From Cristatella mucedo (lineage: Eukaryota; Bryozoa; Phylactolaemata; Cristatellidae): a DNA stretch of 64,000 nt. The DNA is taken from the NCBI GenBank assembly GCA_009760855.2, contig WPIO01000008.1, positions 11,550,501 to 11,614,500 on the forward strand, given 5' to 3'. The notes below the pieces were generated by a model. The model saw nothing but the letters and a program-made list of their open reading frames with translations. It searched no databases and was not told the DNA's origin. This document shows, in pieces, positions 36,197-47,010 of the stretch (the first letter of the stretch is position 1; every line of letters begins with the position of its first letter). A program made the position numbers and the translations under genes.

Positions 36197-38050
36197 ATGC
36201 AAAGGAAGTGTAAGAATGATCCGCATATATTCTGCTACATCTCCAGAGGATTATCGATAAAAGAGCAGCGGCTAGCGATTACTACATTCATCAAACAGCA
36301 CTATCACGCCTACTTCGGATGCAAACTGAAAGATCACGATAAAACATGGGCGCCACGTATCGTCTGCAAGCCGTGTGTCAAAGCCAGTCAGAGCAAATGC
36401 ATGCCATTAGGAGTACCGATGATTTGAAGAGAAAAAACTGACCATGTTTCGGATTGTTATTCCTGCATGATTAACTTTAAGGACTTCAGCAAGAAGAATC
36501 CAGCTCCACCTGTTTCCCTTGATGATTTATTGACTCGCAGTGATGTGAGTTCAACTGAAGTTGAAGTTGATGGCAACTGTGGTGCTTGGTGCTCCAAATT
36601 TGATGCTCCTACACCCAAACTAATATCGCAATTTGATCTTGATGACTTAGTGAGAGACCTTGACGTGATCAAAGAGTCGGCTGAACTCCTCGGTTCTAGA
36701 TTGAAAGAGATAAATGTTCTTGCGCCGGGTACTACATTTTCGTGATATAGACATCGTGAACAAGAGTTTCTTCGGTACTTTTTGACGGAGGATTCACTAG
36801 TTTATTGCAGCAATGTCGACGGTCTAGTTAACCAAACGTAAAAGTGCTAAGATACAGCTGAGTGGAGACTCTTCATTGTTTCATTGAACCGCAGTTTAAA
36901 GGAAGCTTCACTTCACAATAGATGCAAACTTTCCTCTTTGCCGATTGCACATTCTATACAGATGAGAGACTTACGAAAATACTTCTCGATGAAATAAAAT
37001 ACAATAATCCCCAGTGGCAGATATGCGGCGATCTAAAGATCGTTGCCCTCCTGCTTGGACTTCTAGGTGGCTAAATAAAATAGCCGTGCTTTTCATGTCC
37101 GCGGGATAGTCGCGCTGATGCTCTTCATTGCCGACAGACAGACTGACCGGAGCGAACACATTGTATCGCCTGGGAGTGACATCTCCCGAGAACCTCCTTG
37201 TAGACAGAGAGAAAGTGTCACCTCTTCCTCCCTTGCACATAAAGCTTGGACTAATGAAAAGCATGTTAAGGCTCTGAATTAAAACAGTGATACCTTTAAG
37301 TACTTGCAAGGAAACTTTCCTCAAATCAGCGAAGCAAAGATAGAAGAAGCTGGCATTTTTGTTGGTGCATAGATCACAGAATTGTTCAAAGGCACTGTCT
37401 ACATAAAAAAAGTAACTGGGCTAGAGTTGCAGGCACGGAAGGGATTGGCGTCTGTAGTAGAGAAATTTCTCAGCAATCACAAGCCTGGTGACTAAGCATG
37501 AATCGTTGAGAACATGATTCGATGCTACTTGGTACTTAGCAGCAGAATGAGTGCTAAGGTACATTTTATAAACTCTCACCTTGACTATTTCCCTTCAAAT
37601 TTAGGAGCATCAAGTGAGGAACAATGTGAGAGTTTCCATCAGGACATACGCGTAGTTCGATCGCATGCGGGCCGGTACCGCTCCTTTCCTAAACAGCTGT
37701 TGGGAGCATCGTCGAGAGGGGCCTGTGCACAGCTGTGGCCCGCTTCTAATGAGGCGTTAACACAGGCCGATAATCCGCTGGTGAACAGATGGTGGATTCA
37801 CCATCGGGGTCGGCAAAGGCACAGCCGGAGTCGAGGAGAGGAGAGTCGAGTGGCAGAAGGGGGTGAAGGGAGCCGTGCGTCCTTCGGCTCCGTGCCTTGT
37901 GCAATAAACTGTTGGCGTCGTTCATCGGCTGGCTCTCTAATGTGCGAACCAAACTAGAATACGTGAAATGGAGCGCAGATATCAAGGTCGCAAGAATGCT
38001 AACGTGATGTTCGATTACTTCTGGAGCTTTAAGCGCTAAGTCACAATTCA
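36197..38050 (+). pseudogene. Copy B of the uncharacterised multi-copy invertebrate ORF, broken, cut by an LTR
   Basis: The N-terminus is Cys-rich: 'KCKNDPHIFCYI', then 'YHAYFGCKLKDHDKTWAP' and 'CKPCV', a likely zinc-binding module. An in-frame TGA at about 36425 and another after 'LAPGTTFS' (about 36744) stand where the family, from memory, has Trp, so both look like TGG to TGA changes. Further on 'CGDLKIVALLLGL', 'LHIKLGLMKS' and 'EEQCESFHQDIR' follow in mixed frames. A solo LTR (37651-37958) splits the sequence, which resumes in the right place with 'MERRYQGRKNANVMFDYFW'. No function is known to me. The wide spread and copy number suggest a transposon-associated gene. Confidence 0.75.
37651..37958 (+). 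mobile_element. Solo LTR with 5-bp target-site duplication
   Basis: The element is flanked by ATACG on both sides (37646-37650 and 37959-37963). Removing it together with one ATACG restores the reading frame of the pseudogene it interrupts, so its borders are precise. The ends are roughly inverted (TAGTTCG near the start, CGAACCAAACTA near the end). An AATAAA lies inside GTGCAATAAACTG at about 37900. A second copy is at 48.6 kb. The 5-bp duplication is typical for Gypsy-type and retrovirus-type integrases. Confidence 0.85.
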
Positions 38051-38499
38051 GCTGCTGAGCACAGCCGAAAGTCGAGGAAGAGGCAGTTTAAAAAGCATTT
38101 GACTAAACTAAATTAAGGAAGGCTTATGTTTAAATTGTGCATGATCTAGATGATATTGCTGTTAAACGATTGTAAAAACTTTACCTATTGCACGTGAAAG
38201 TATTGTAAAATAACGCCAACTAGCTCCACTGCCAGCGGCCAGGGGTTTGGCCAAGATGGGGGGAGTAAGAGTTCCCTCTCTTTGAGCCGGCTCCCAAATT
38301 GTTGATATTTCCTGAGAAACTTGAAAGAATTAACAGCCTAATGGAATTTCAATATATGTGCTTGAATTATTTTGTGGATAGCATCGCGAATATCCATTGT
38401 TTACACCTTGAAGTGACATTCCATAGCTTACTTAGAAATATTTTCTTCTGCGTCGAATTGATTTTAAAGTTCCACACAGTCAGCTACTTGGTATATTTG

Positions 38500-38592
38500 A
38501 CAGCTTACAGCCTCGGCAAATGTAAAGGGCCTAGAAAAATATTGAGCTCTCTGAGGACGCTTTATCGAGTGCATTATTATTATTATTATTAG
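38500..38592 (+). mobile_element. LINE-A 3' tail
   Basis: Only the last bases of the tail are present: AAATGTAAAGGGCCTAGAAA, GAGCTCTCTGAGGACGCTTT and an ATTATTATTATTATT end. It is an extreme 5' truncation. Confidence 0.8.
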
Positions 38593-38599
38593 AAACAGA

Positions 38600-39585
38600 C
38601 AATTGTTGTGACGTGGCGGGCTCCCAGGCATCGGTCGGGATATCGGGGTGGTAATGTGGCGCCACATTCACATGCTGGGGCCGCTGAGAGTATGACGTCA
38701 CTTGGGACGTAACCTCTAGTAAAGTTGAGCGCGGGAGCGCTTCCTTGAAAAAATGCCCAATTGACTTCAGCTAACAGAGCAGAAGGTTGCCAGAAGTCTT
38801 AAAGACACACTTTCATTTTATAAGCTACGACGCGAATTAGTCGTCGCAAGGAGTTCGTGATTGTGCGAGCTTCCGTTGGAGTTTTGGCAAAGTACTTACA
38901 GATGCTGCTCGTTTGACAGCACCGCTTTGGCGGTCTTGAGCAACAACATGAAGAGACCAGGAGCTACACCACTGAATGGTAAGATAAGAAAGAATCTGAG
39001 GCCACTTGTAACTTTAAAGATTCTGAGACCACTTGCTAGGGCGACTGTCTACATCTCACGCTCATCAATCAGGTTAGAGAGCTGATTTTGAAGACAAACA
39101 TAGTAGCCATGCCGGACAGTTCTAAAAAGGCTGTAGCCGCGCTCTCGACTCGCAAAGCTGAGACCTGCGGGTGGGTGGCCTGCCTGAATTCTCTTAGGCT
39201 TTCCTGGCAAGCGTGGCGGCTGCCTGCGGAGAACGGACAAGAAGCCGAAAGTGCCGAAGATGCGCCGCCGCATGCGGTGAGCCTCTTGGGCCCCCGTAAA
39301 CAATACGCTAGCCCATTTAAAACTGCTGGCTGCATCTGTAAAAAAGACGCTGACTCTGCACACTAATGATACGCCATTCGGACGATACTCTGAAAATATT
39401 GTTTAGCCTCATTACTAGAACATTTGAATATGTGCGCCGGTGACGCACAGCCCGGAAGCACTTGCAGGGCAGTCTAAAAGGAAATTGGCAGATTCGGAGA
39501 GCGTGAAGCTACGTCAGCCGAAAGTTCGGGCGCAAAAGAACTCGCAATGCTAGTCTAATGGAACTTGGCTCTTGGGCTCCTATAA
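38600..39585. other. No gene recognised
   Basis: GC-rich with open frames on both strands (39088-39366 +, 39049-39363 -) but no motif that I recognise. It ends where copy C of the multi-copy pseudogene begins. Confidence 0.4.
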
Positions 39586-39589
39586 AATA

Positions 39590-40330
39590 TCATCAGTGCC
39601 ATCCTTTACGGGCCTTCAAGGTGGTTTCGTAAAGTTTTGCTCTTTTTTTAGCCTATGGGAGAGCCGGGAAACGAAGGCGTACTATTCCGAAACGGGAACT
39701 GGTCACAGCGGACCGAGTTCTCTGCAGGGAAAAGCACCATCAAGTGAGAACTGCTGATAGACTTCGTAAGATTCAACCACTGCCCATCCAGTTATACTTC
39801 GCCAATTGTGCTCGAAGATGTCTTTGCACAGCTCGAGGAAGCGGCTTCGTAGGAACACGGTCAAAGCTAATGTCTTCGTAGGAACACTGATAAAAAAAAA
39901 GATAAAGGAGTATTGCAAATTAACCAAGATGCCGACCAGAATGGAGAAAGCGTCTTAGAATATTTCTTTACCGTGTTTTCCGGCTTTCTGAGCAATTGCA
40001 AAGCTTAAAACCATGTATGAGCAGCTGCTACTGGCTCCCAGAAGAAAATATGCAATAATGGACAATTTTCTTCATAATGTTCGTTTAAAATCCGCATCCT
40101 TAATGTTCATCGTGAGACGTTCACGTAGAGCTTTGGAGCGTACTCGGAGCAGCAAGGCGAGCACTTAAACAAGGATACATTTTACTTATAAAAGCGTTAC
40201 TAATGACATTATAACGAAAGCACGACGAGGGATAATGTTTTGGGACTTCTCCGAGAAAAAGATTCGTAGGCTAGCTGAAAATGCAGCAAAACTACCCACA
40301 TCTGAATTGCGTTGAGCGGGAATTTTGAAT
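39590..40330 (+). pseudogene. Copy C of the uncharacterised multi-copy invertebrate ORF, heavily decayed
   Basis: Family motifs appear in order across several frames: 'GLQGGFVKFCSFFSLWESRE' at 39610-39670, 'EDVFAQLEEAA' at about 39815, a region like the '[11 protein letters not shown]' block of copy A at about 39960-39990, and 'YSEQQGEHL' at about 40145. Its 5' half is absent. It is more decayed than copies A and B and lies about 1.5 kb downstream of copy B on the same strand. Confidence 0.65.
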
Positions 40331-40574
40331 GACTTCAGATTAAATGCATGTTAATTTTGATTCATTTGCTGTTAAATCTGACTGAATACTTACCACAGGA
40401 CGTGAATTTGACATTTTCTCAACGGAAATGGTTTAACTTCCAGTTAATCATTGCCCTGGTCAAAAAGCAAAGGTTAGAGGTAACAATAGTTCGTGTGTAC
40501 ACTTGTGATGCGTAAGCAATTAAGAAATAACATTTACTACCCGACGAAAAAAGATTGATTTACATAAGAACTTA

Positions 40575-40712
40575 CGATGGAATTCATTTCTGACTGGCGC
40601 CACGACATCCCCTGATTTGACCGCATTAAAACAAAACTGAAAACGCATTTAATTGTCACAGTATTTAGTACGTCCTTGTGCTTATGCATGTTGGCACTGT
40701 CCATCCTGCCCA
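40575..40712 (+). mobile_element. LINE-A fragment, target of the LTR element
   Basis: The C-terminal and early tail sequence of LINE-A (GACTGGCGCCACGACATCCC, TTTAGTACGTCCTTGTG, CTTATGCATGTTGGCACTGT) stops exactly where the LTR begins at 40713. LINE-A tail sequence resumes at 46851 on the other side of the LTR element, so the LTR element inserted into, or is bounded by, this LINE copy. Confidence 0.75.
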
Positions 40713-41053
40713 TGACAGCCCTCCGCACGTACTGTCGTCGGGCTGGGTAGCGAAATCAGGCAGCAAGACTTCTGGCTCCAACAACAAACACTTTATTCTC
40801 CAAACCACGCCGGCCAAACCCAGTCTACGCACTCTAGATGGCTGCAGGCGTCAAGGGATCTCGCCATCCCCTCCCGTTGTACTCCTTCGGCAGCCCATAT
40901 ATTCCATGCATGCGTTGTTTTCGCACTGTCGAGCCACTGTTTGTTCCGAACCCGCCCGACAGCTGACTGCTGTTTGTGGTAGATGGACGTCCGCACAGAT
41001 GCCGCCAATGCAGAGATTTGGGCAGGACTGCCGAGTCATCTGCTGAGTCATCA
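40713..41053 (-). repeat. 3' LTR of the Gypsy-like element
   Basis: On the minus strand it starts TGATGACTCAGCA and ends GGAGGGCTGTCA, giving TG...CA ends over 341 bp. It holds an AATAAAGTG polyadenylation signal at about 40790. A purine-rich tract directly precedes it, as expected for the plus-strand primer. The last 170 bp match the partial LTR at 46684-46850. Confidence 0.8.
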
Positions 41054-41399
41054 TCCGCCCTCCACCACTCGCGAGCCTTCAGCTGCTTAAGCAGGGTTCG
41101 AGGAATTACCTAAATCTAATCCACCTGAAATCCACTCTTATTAGGCTGACATCTACCCAGCGTTAGCGTTGCCGAGCTCAAACTTTGAGAGCTGGTATTG
41201 TGGTACACGTTCGATTTTATCTATCCACCAAACGTCTTGTCGCTGTGCCCACGCGAATTTATGCAAGTGAGCTTCAATGCCGGACGCCTGTACCGCAATC
41301 TATTTTAGTTCCCTTCAAATCCACCCATAACAAGCTGCTCATGGCTCCAAGAAGTTCGGAATATCAAACTAAGCTACATTTTCAATGTACCCAGAAAGG

Positions 41400-42880
41400 T
41401 TCTCGTGATTCTACTAACGAGTTCTCATAAAGTTTACTGAAATAACATTGCAGTGGCCCAGGCCAACGAAAGAAGCCCTGTACGAAAAGCTCCTTTTTTG
41501 ATTGCATGTGACAACACACTCTGTGAAAACTGCACTCAAAAAGTTTTCCTTGCTTTGGCACTGCCGTTCTTGTGCGATGCCCTGCAATCGACTGCAGTAG
41601 CACGGGCCAATACCACAATCCACTTCAATCTACTGAATCCACCACAAAAAAAGAAATCTATTTCCCCGAGCTCCAGTTTGCATTGCATATTAAATTGCAC
41701 AGTGTTGTTTTACACACCCAGGTGCAACATAAAGTTGTGCATCCTCGAACTGTGGCAATGTGTGCAGTAATCACCTGAAATGACCTGGGAAACAACCACA
41801 ATCCACTCGGTTCCACTGTAAATCACCCCCAAACTGCCGTCCCGAAGCTCTAATCGAATTGCACATAAGACCAGACTCGGTTCAAAGTACACCGAAAAAA
41901 TTTCGCTCCATTGTGCACACGCATTCTCATGCAATGCATTGCAATCGACTGCAACGGCCCGGTCCCGTACCTCAATCCACCTCAATCCACCGAAGACCAC
42001 TGCAATCCGCCGCACAGTGACCAGAACTCGTACACTAGATGCTCTAATTAGGATTTCGCGTCGTTCTACTCTTCGATTATTGTGTACTCACATAACTTCA
42101 CTGTAATTGCATCAAACATTCTGCAGCACTGCATTGCAATCGATTGCAATGAACCGGGCCAGCACGTCAATCTACCGAAACCCGCCGAAAAATGACCAGA
42201 ATACGTACACTTCAAGCTCTAATAGTGATTGCACGTTGCTCAAATCTTCGGTTATTGTATAATCGCACAATTTCACTACAATTGCCTCGACAATTCGGCA
42301 GCAATGTTCTGCAATTGACGGCAATGGCCCCGGGAAAATACGCTAATCCATAACGGTCCATTACGAATGGACCGACAGTTGCTAAGAGAAGCTGGAACTT
42401 TCATTTATGCATACTTGCGTACTGCACTACTCTGCATTAAAAGTGCAACCACATCCGTTTGAACAATCGAGAGCGCACAATCAAGGGCAATGCACGGCAA
42501 TCGACGGCAATGGCCCGTCCTCTACCGAAATCTGTTTCAAATTTTCTGGAAATCGGCTGGAAATCGGCTGGAAATCGGAAATGGTTGAAATTGCAGTTAT
42601 CATACCATATAACGCTCACTGTGTGGGCACATACTGTCATTTTGCTCGTTCAATCTTGGGCAACGCATGGCAATCGACGGCAATTGCCCGAGACAATAAA
42701 GCAATCTATGATTGTCTGTTACAATTACAAAGCGTAGGGGGAAGATCCAGCTTTTCTTGCGTATTACAGTGCACTGTATTAAAAGTGCAGCCGCATCCTT
42801 TCAACCAATCGCGAACGCACATTCGAGGGCAATGCACAGACATCGAGTTAACGGCCTGTGAAAATGCGGAAATCTAGAAT
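41400..42880. repeat. Diverged satellite array, unit about 180 bp
   Basis: The core GCAATCGACTGCAATGGCCC recurs in variants near 41586, 41940, 42134, 42311, 42496, 42670 and 42833, spaced about 165-195 bp apart from 41940 on. A second marker, AAAAGTGCA.CC.CATCC.TT, appears at about 42436 and 42778, suggesting a double unit of about 340 bp. The array begins in the left arm and extends into the core. Confidence 0.75.
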
Positions 42881-43099
42881 GGTCAATTAAAAATAGACTA
42901 GATGCTGCTGGGTGAGGCTCCCATTTCAATTTTTCGTTCATGTATACTCTATTTTTGGTGTGCCCAGGAAATGCCATTTGTAAAGCTAGCTTTCGGTCGC
43001 TGCATTGTAATCAAAAGGCAGTAGTCCATGCCAATACAGCAGACTTCTGCAATCCTTCGCAAATCGACTGCACGTAGGCCGTGCAACGAAAAATTAATA

Positions 43100-43580
43100 A
43101 GAATAACACACTTGATAAAGCGACCTCAGAGAACTTAATCTCTTTCTAGGCGCTTTACATTTGCTGCAAAGGAAGCGCGATTAAATGATAAGTAGAAGTA
43201 TACATCAGGTATTACATCGAACTTCTTTAAAGTTCGATGTTATACCTATTGTAATACCAATATTGCAATCAAGGCCTGGCTATTTGCTATGGCTTTCTAT
43301 CAGGTTCCTACGAGTGTAGGTAAATGACTAGAGGTGGTACAACGCTTAGCCTGGTGGGGAGTAGATGTTAAAGGTAGGCTGGAGCCAAAGCATGAAGGGA
43401 ACCCAACAGTCAGTGACAAAACCATGAAGTCGGTGCGCTGTAGGACTGGCAGCCAGTGCAGGTCGGCGAGAAGTGCTGTGATGTGGCAACTGCCTAGCAT
43501 ATGACAGACAAGCCTAGCTGCCGAGTTTTGCACCAACTGTAAGCGCTTGATTGCACGGGCCTGTAGACCGGCAATCATTC
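43100..43580 (-). mobile_element. LINE-A fragment inside the foldback element
   Basis: It has the reversed LINE-A tail (ACACTTGATAAAGCGACCTC, TCTTTCTAGGCGCTTTACAT), then the RT C-terminal region up to about 43580 ('LQLVQNSAARLVC', 'LLADLHWLPV'). Between them a hairpin (43206-43248, ACATCGAACTT with its complement) replaces the usual sequence. Confidence 0.75.
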
Positions 43581-44769
43581 GCATGTTGTTTTCGGTAACA
43601 AGGATCTGTCTCGGCGTGATAGTCAGGACAACGAAGCGATCGGTGACATTGACGATCATCTACGTGCATGTGCATGGACTCATCTCAAAGGTCAGCGCGT
43701 ATATGTTGTTTCTTTGAGATTTAAATGCACTTCCTTTTTTTACACACCGAGTGCTCGCCTACTCTACCCGCCAAGGTCTGGCTTGGGGAAATATGTGTAC
43801 CTGAGTTTTCACTACACGTGCAAACGAAGCGTGCCGAGACGCGTGGATTTCTGCACTGTTTTTCGCTCTTATTATGTCATATACGGTGCCGATCGATATA
43901 ACCAATGGTTTGCTTTCCGTGTGTGTAACTTCTGTAATAGCTTATGTTACACAGAAAGTCATCGAATGACACTTAGCATGATGCCATTGTGTTCATTAGA
44001 TTTAGTTCATTATTTATTGTACTTGCAGTGTTCAAGAACTTGATTTAAATGTATCATAACAGCAATAAACAAAGATGTATTATCCTTACATTATAAATTT
44101 TTTAATGAGATACTTGCAAGATTGACTCACGACCTAAGCACATCCGGTCATAAATTCCCTTTGCTTGAGCAGCTCCTGAGGCTCGAGGCTGATCAATATA
44201 CGCTTGTCACCTGAAACCGTGGTGTACTTGTTGAGATTGAGTATGCTGCAATTAACAAATATATAATGCACCCTTTGCAGCAAACGTGAAGTGCCCGGGG
44301 AGAGATGAAGTTCTCTGACGGCGCTATACAAATGCATTAATCTTATTATTATCGAGGCTTACGCATATGCTTCTTTGTCCGACCGACAAGGTCCCCAATG
44401 GCTTGGCAATGACATGCAAACTGAAAGTTCACACCCCTGGACTTTCTTGACAGCCCTTAGGTAGAGCACGGTAAATTAAAATCTATCCTTTTTACCTTAA
44501 CATCACTACAGCTGTCCGAGCCTGAAGTTTTACTAATTAGTGTAGCTTCTCACCTTACCGCTGATGTTTTGTTTTAGCGCTCACCGAAACTCCAACACTC
44601 ACTACACCTGGCTGTAGAGGGCTGCCGATATGTTTTTTTCGGGCTAACCACAATGAATCCCTCACCCGGTACGCCCGTTTGCATACCCGTGGTCACATGA
44701 CTGGAGTTGAGTATGCACACTAAAGACGGCTGAGAAATTACGGTAGTACTTTTCCCCCGAACTGAACCC
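43581..44769. other. Core of the foldback element, no gene recognised
   Basis: Open frames such as 43714-44043 (+) lack known motifs. A plus-strand LINE-A tail remnant is at about 44255-44350 (AAGTGCCCGGGGAGAGATGA, TCTCTGACGGCGCTATACAA). Confidence 0.5.
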
Positions 44770-45619
44770 CCGGTGTACTTTGAACCGAGCCTGGTCTTAT
44801 GCGCAATTCGATTAGAGCTTCGGGACGGCAGTTTGGGGGTGATTTACAGTGGAACCGAGTGGATTGTGGTCGTTTCCCAGGTCATTTCAGGCGATTACTG
44901 CACATTGCCACAGTTCGAGGATGCACAACTTTATGTTGCACCTGGGTGTGTAAAACAACACTGTGCAATTTAATATGCAATGCAAACTGGAGCTCGGGGA
45001 AATAGATTTCTTTTTTTGTGGTGGATTCGGTAGATTGAAGTGGATTGTGGTATTGGCCCGTGCTACTGCAGTCGATTGCAGGGCATCGCACGAGAACGGC
45101 AGTTCCAACGCAAGAAAAACCTTTTTAAGTGCAGTTTTCACAGAGTGTGTTGTCACATGCAATCGAAAAAGGAGCTTTTCGTACAGGGCTTCTTTTATTT
45201 CGTGGTGGAATGCAGTGGATTTTGGTGGGTTGCAGTATTGGCCTGGGCGGCTGCGATGTTATTTCAGTGGAATTCGTGAAAACGCGTGAATCATACGAAA
45301 TTTTCTGGGAACATCGTAGATGTAGCGCAGTTTGATATTCCAAACTTGTGGAGCTTTTCGCAGCTAATTTGCGGTGAATTTGAAGGGAGCTAAAATAGAT
45401 TGCAGTGGATTGCGGTACAACCATCCGGCGTTGAAGCTCATTTGCATAAATGCGCGAGCGAATAGCGACATGAAATTTGATGGATAGATCAGATCAAGCG
45501 TGCACTACAGTATCAGCCCAAAATCTGAGCTCGGCAACGTGAATGTATGGTCAGTGTTAGCCTAATTAGAGTGGGTTGTGGTAATTCGTCGAACCCGCTT
45601 GCTTACGCAGTCGAAGCCC

Positions 45620-46650
45620 CCGTAGGGTGTTCGCCCAGTGCTAGCAGGCTGCAGAGTCATGCTCCCTCACATCCATCTTGTCAAAGTTGGGTAGCAGACT
45701 AGTGGTCTGTTGCTGCAAGTTGGGGCCGGCCTCCAGTGTCCTGCAGCTGCAATGTCACTGCGGTGCCCATTGGCCCAGCAGGTCGATCGGCTGCCCTCTG
45801 ACCGTGTGGAACAGAGTGAGCCAGTCTCATCTCTTTGCCATGGCAGGCATTCGGCAGAATCCGCTGGTCTGCTGATCGCGGAATGACCCTTCGTGCTGTC
45901 CATCTCATGTGCATTAGACCCCCATCATTCACATAGCCGTGCTGGTTAGGCTCCAGGCTATTTCCGAGGAGCCTTGGCTCATGCTTCAACATGGCGTCAG
46001 ACTTCCGGCTGAGCGCGACAGAGGGCTCGGCCTCCTCTTCTGCTGGTTGCATCCCGGGCGACGTCTGGTGAATCCTTGTGCCTTCACGGCTCTCCCGGCG
46101 GGTCAGTCGTTCGCACCCGCTTTGGAAGAGATCATCCTCGACTTGGGCCCCAAGTAGCAGCTCGCGCTACGAGACCTGCTCCACTGGGGGCTGGCTCTGC
46201 TCCTGACTGAGGTGGCTGGGCCACCTGCTCCTCCACTGGGGGCTGGCTTTGCTCCTGACTGGGGTGGCTGGGCCACCTGCTCCTCCACTGGGGGCTGGCT
46301 TTGCTCCTGACTGGGGTGGCTGGGCCACCTGCTCCTCAAACCCGGCTTTTCTCAGAAACTCCAGCTCCAGGTATCTCCGAAGACACCACTTCCACCTCCC
46401 TTGTCTCCGCTCCTGCTCTTTTGGCTCATCCTCCGGTCGCCGCTCTCACTCCTTGCGTTGCTGACGTTCCTCCACCAGTTGCTGTTTCCGCTTGAAGCTC
46501 TACAGAAGAAGTATCTCCCAAGGGCTTCTCCGATCCTTTTTCATCAAAATCTCCATGCTTGCCATTCCCTGGTAACTCAAGCCATAGCACTTTGGCATGC
46601 ACCGCTCTGGCCAAGCTGGTGCTCACTTTACGAAGAACCCGGAGGAGAGA
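45620..46650 (-). pseudogene. gag-like remnant of the Gypsy-like element
   Basis: A minus-strand frame opens at 46680 just after the primer-binding site. It reads through an Arg/Glu-rich region and then tandem copies of a Pro/Gln/Ser-rich unit ('VAQPPQSGAKPAPSGG', 'VAQPPQSGAKPAP'). At DNA level these are 52-bp direct repeats, with CTCCACTGGGGGCTGGCT recurring three times at 46178-46300. Frameshifts follow. The position between primer site and element interior supports gag, but no zinc knuckle or capsid motif is visible. Confidence 0.55.
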
Positions 46651-46659
46651 CCGTCCAAA

Positions 46660-46679
46660 ATCCCACCGCTGAGCCACCA
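46660..46679 (-). promoter_or_regulatory. tRNA-Leu-like primer-binding site
   Basis: On the minus strand TGGTGGCTCAGCGGTGGGAT lies four bases after the LTR end. It equals the complement of a tRNA-Leu 3' end (TGGTGGCAGCGGTGGGAT) except for two extra bases after TGGTGGC. It marks the start of minus-strand DNA synthesis in LTR elements and fixes the orientation of this one. Confidence 0.7.
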
Positions 46680-46683
46680 AATG

Positions 46684-46850
46684 TGACAGCCCTCCGCACG
46701 ACCTGTCGTCGGGCTGGGTAGCGCGACCGAGCTACAAGCCTGCTGGCTCCAACATCAAGCACTTTATTAGTAACGAAGCCGGCCACGTCCAGTCTACACA
46801 CTATAGACGGCTGCCTGCGTCGAGGGATCTAGCCCTCTCCCCTCGCACTA
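46684..46850 (-). repeat. Partial 5' LTR of the Gypsy-like element
   Basis: It matches the inner 170 bp of the LTR at 40713-41053, including GGGCTGTCA at the end and AATAAAGTGCTTGATGTTGG. The outer part is missing; LINE-A sequence starts at 46851. Confidence 0.8.
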
Positions 46851-47010
46851 AGCACATTTTCATACTAACCCCGTGTATGTCACCTCTATCCATCTTATGC
46901 TTGTTGTCATGAAGCATGCTGCCCTAACCACTCCACCTTGCTTCCTTTGCAGTATATGTAAAGCGTTTAGAAAGAGATAGGGTTCTGTTAGGGCGCTATA
47001 GTTAGGAAGT
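46851..47010 (+). mobile_element. LINE-A 3' tail
   Basis: AAGCACATTTTCATACTAAC, CCCGTGTATGTCACCTC, then GTAAAGCGTTTAGAAAGAGA and TCTGTTAGGGCGCTATAG. It is probably the continuation of the LINE copy at 40575-40712, separated from it by the LTR element. Confidence 0.75.

Larger units (their letters stand above)
41090..45600. mobile_element. Long inverted-repeat (foldback) element with internal satellite
   Basis: The left arm (about 41090-41895) and right arm (about 44770-45600) are inverted copies of each other, about 0.8 kb each. For example, GCAATCGACTGCAGTAGCAC near 41586 has its complement near 45065, and GTTCAAAGTACACCG closes both arms inside. The arm tips share GGGTTCGA.GAATTACC. The core holds a satellite array, a reversed LINE-A fragment (43100-43580) and unrecognised sequence. 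No transposase is seen, so it would be a non-autonomous DNA element. The open frames inside the arms are mirror images of each other and are not evidence of genes. Confidence 0.8.
40713..46850 (-). mobile_element. Gypsy-like LTR retrotransposon, gutted, with a nested inverted-repeat element
   Basis: Minus-strand order: partial 5' LTR (46850-46684), primer-binding site (46679-46660), gag remnant (46650-about 45620), nested inverted-repeat element (about 45600-41090), a purine-rich stretch GTGGTGGAGGGCGGA (41068-41054), then the 3' LTR (41053-40713). No protease, RT or integrase is left. LINE-A sequence flanks both outer ends. The 5' LTR lacks its outer half, so a terminal deletion has also occurred. 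Confidence 0.75.

Noticed and set aside
41453..45162. Matching open frames in the two arms (41453-41770 + and 45162-44887 -)
   Set aside because: Their similarity is the inverted repeat itself; the frames have no protein motif.
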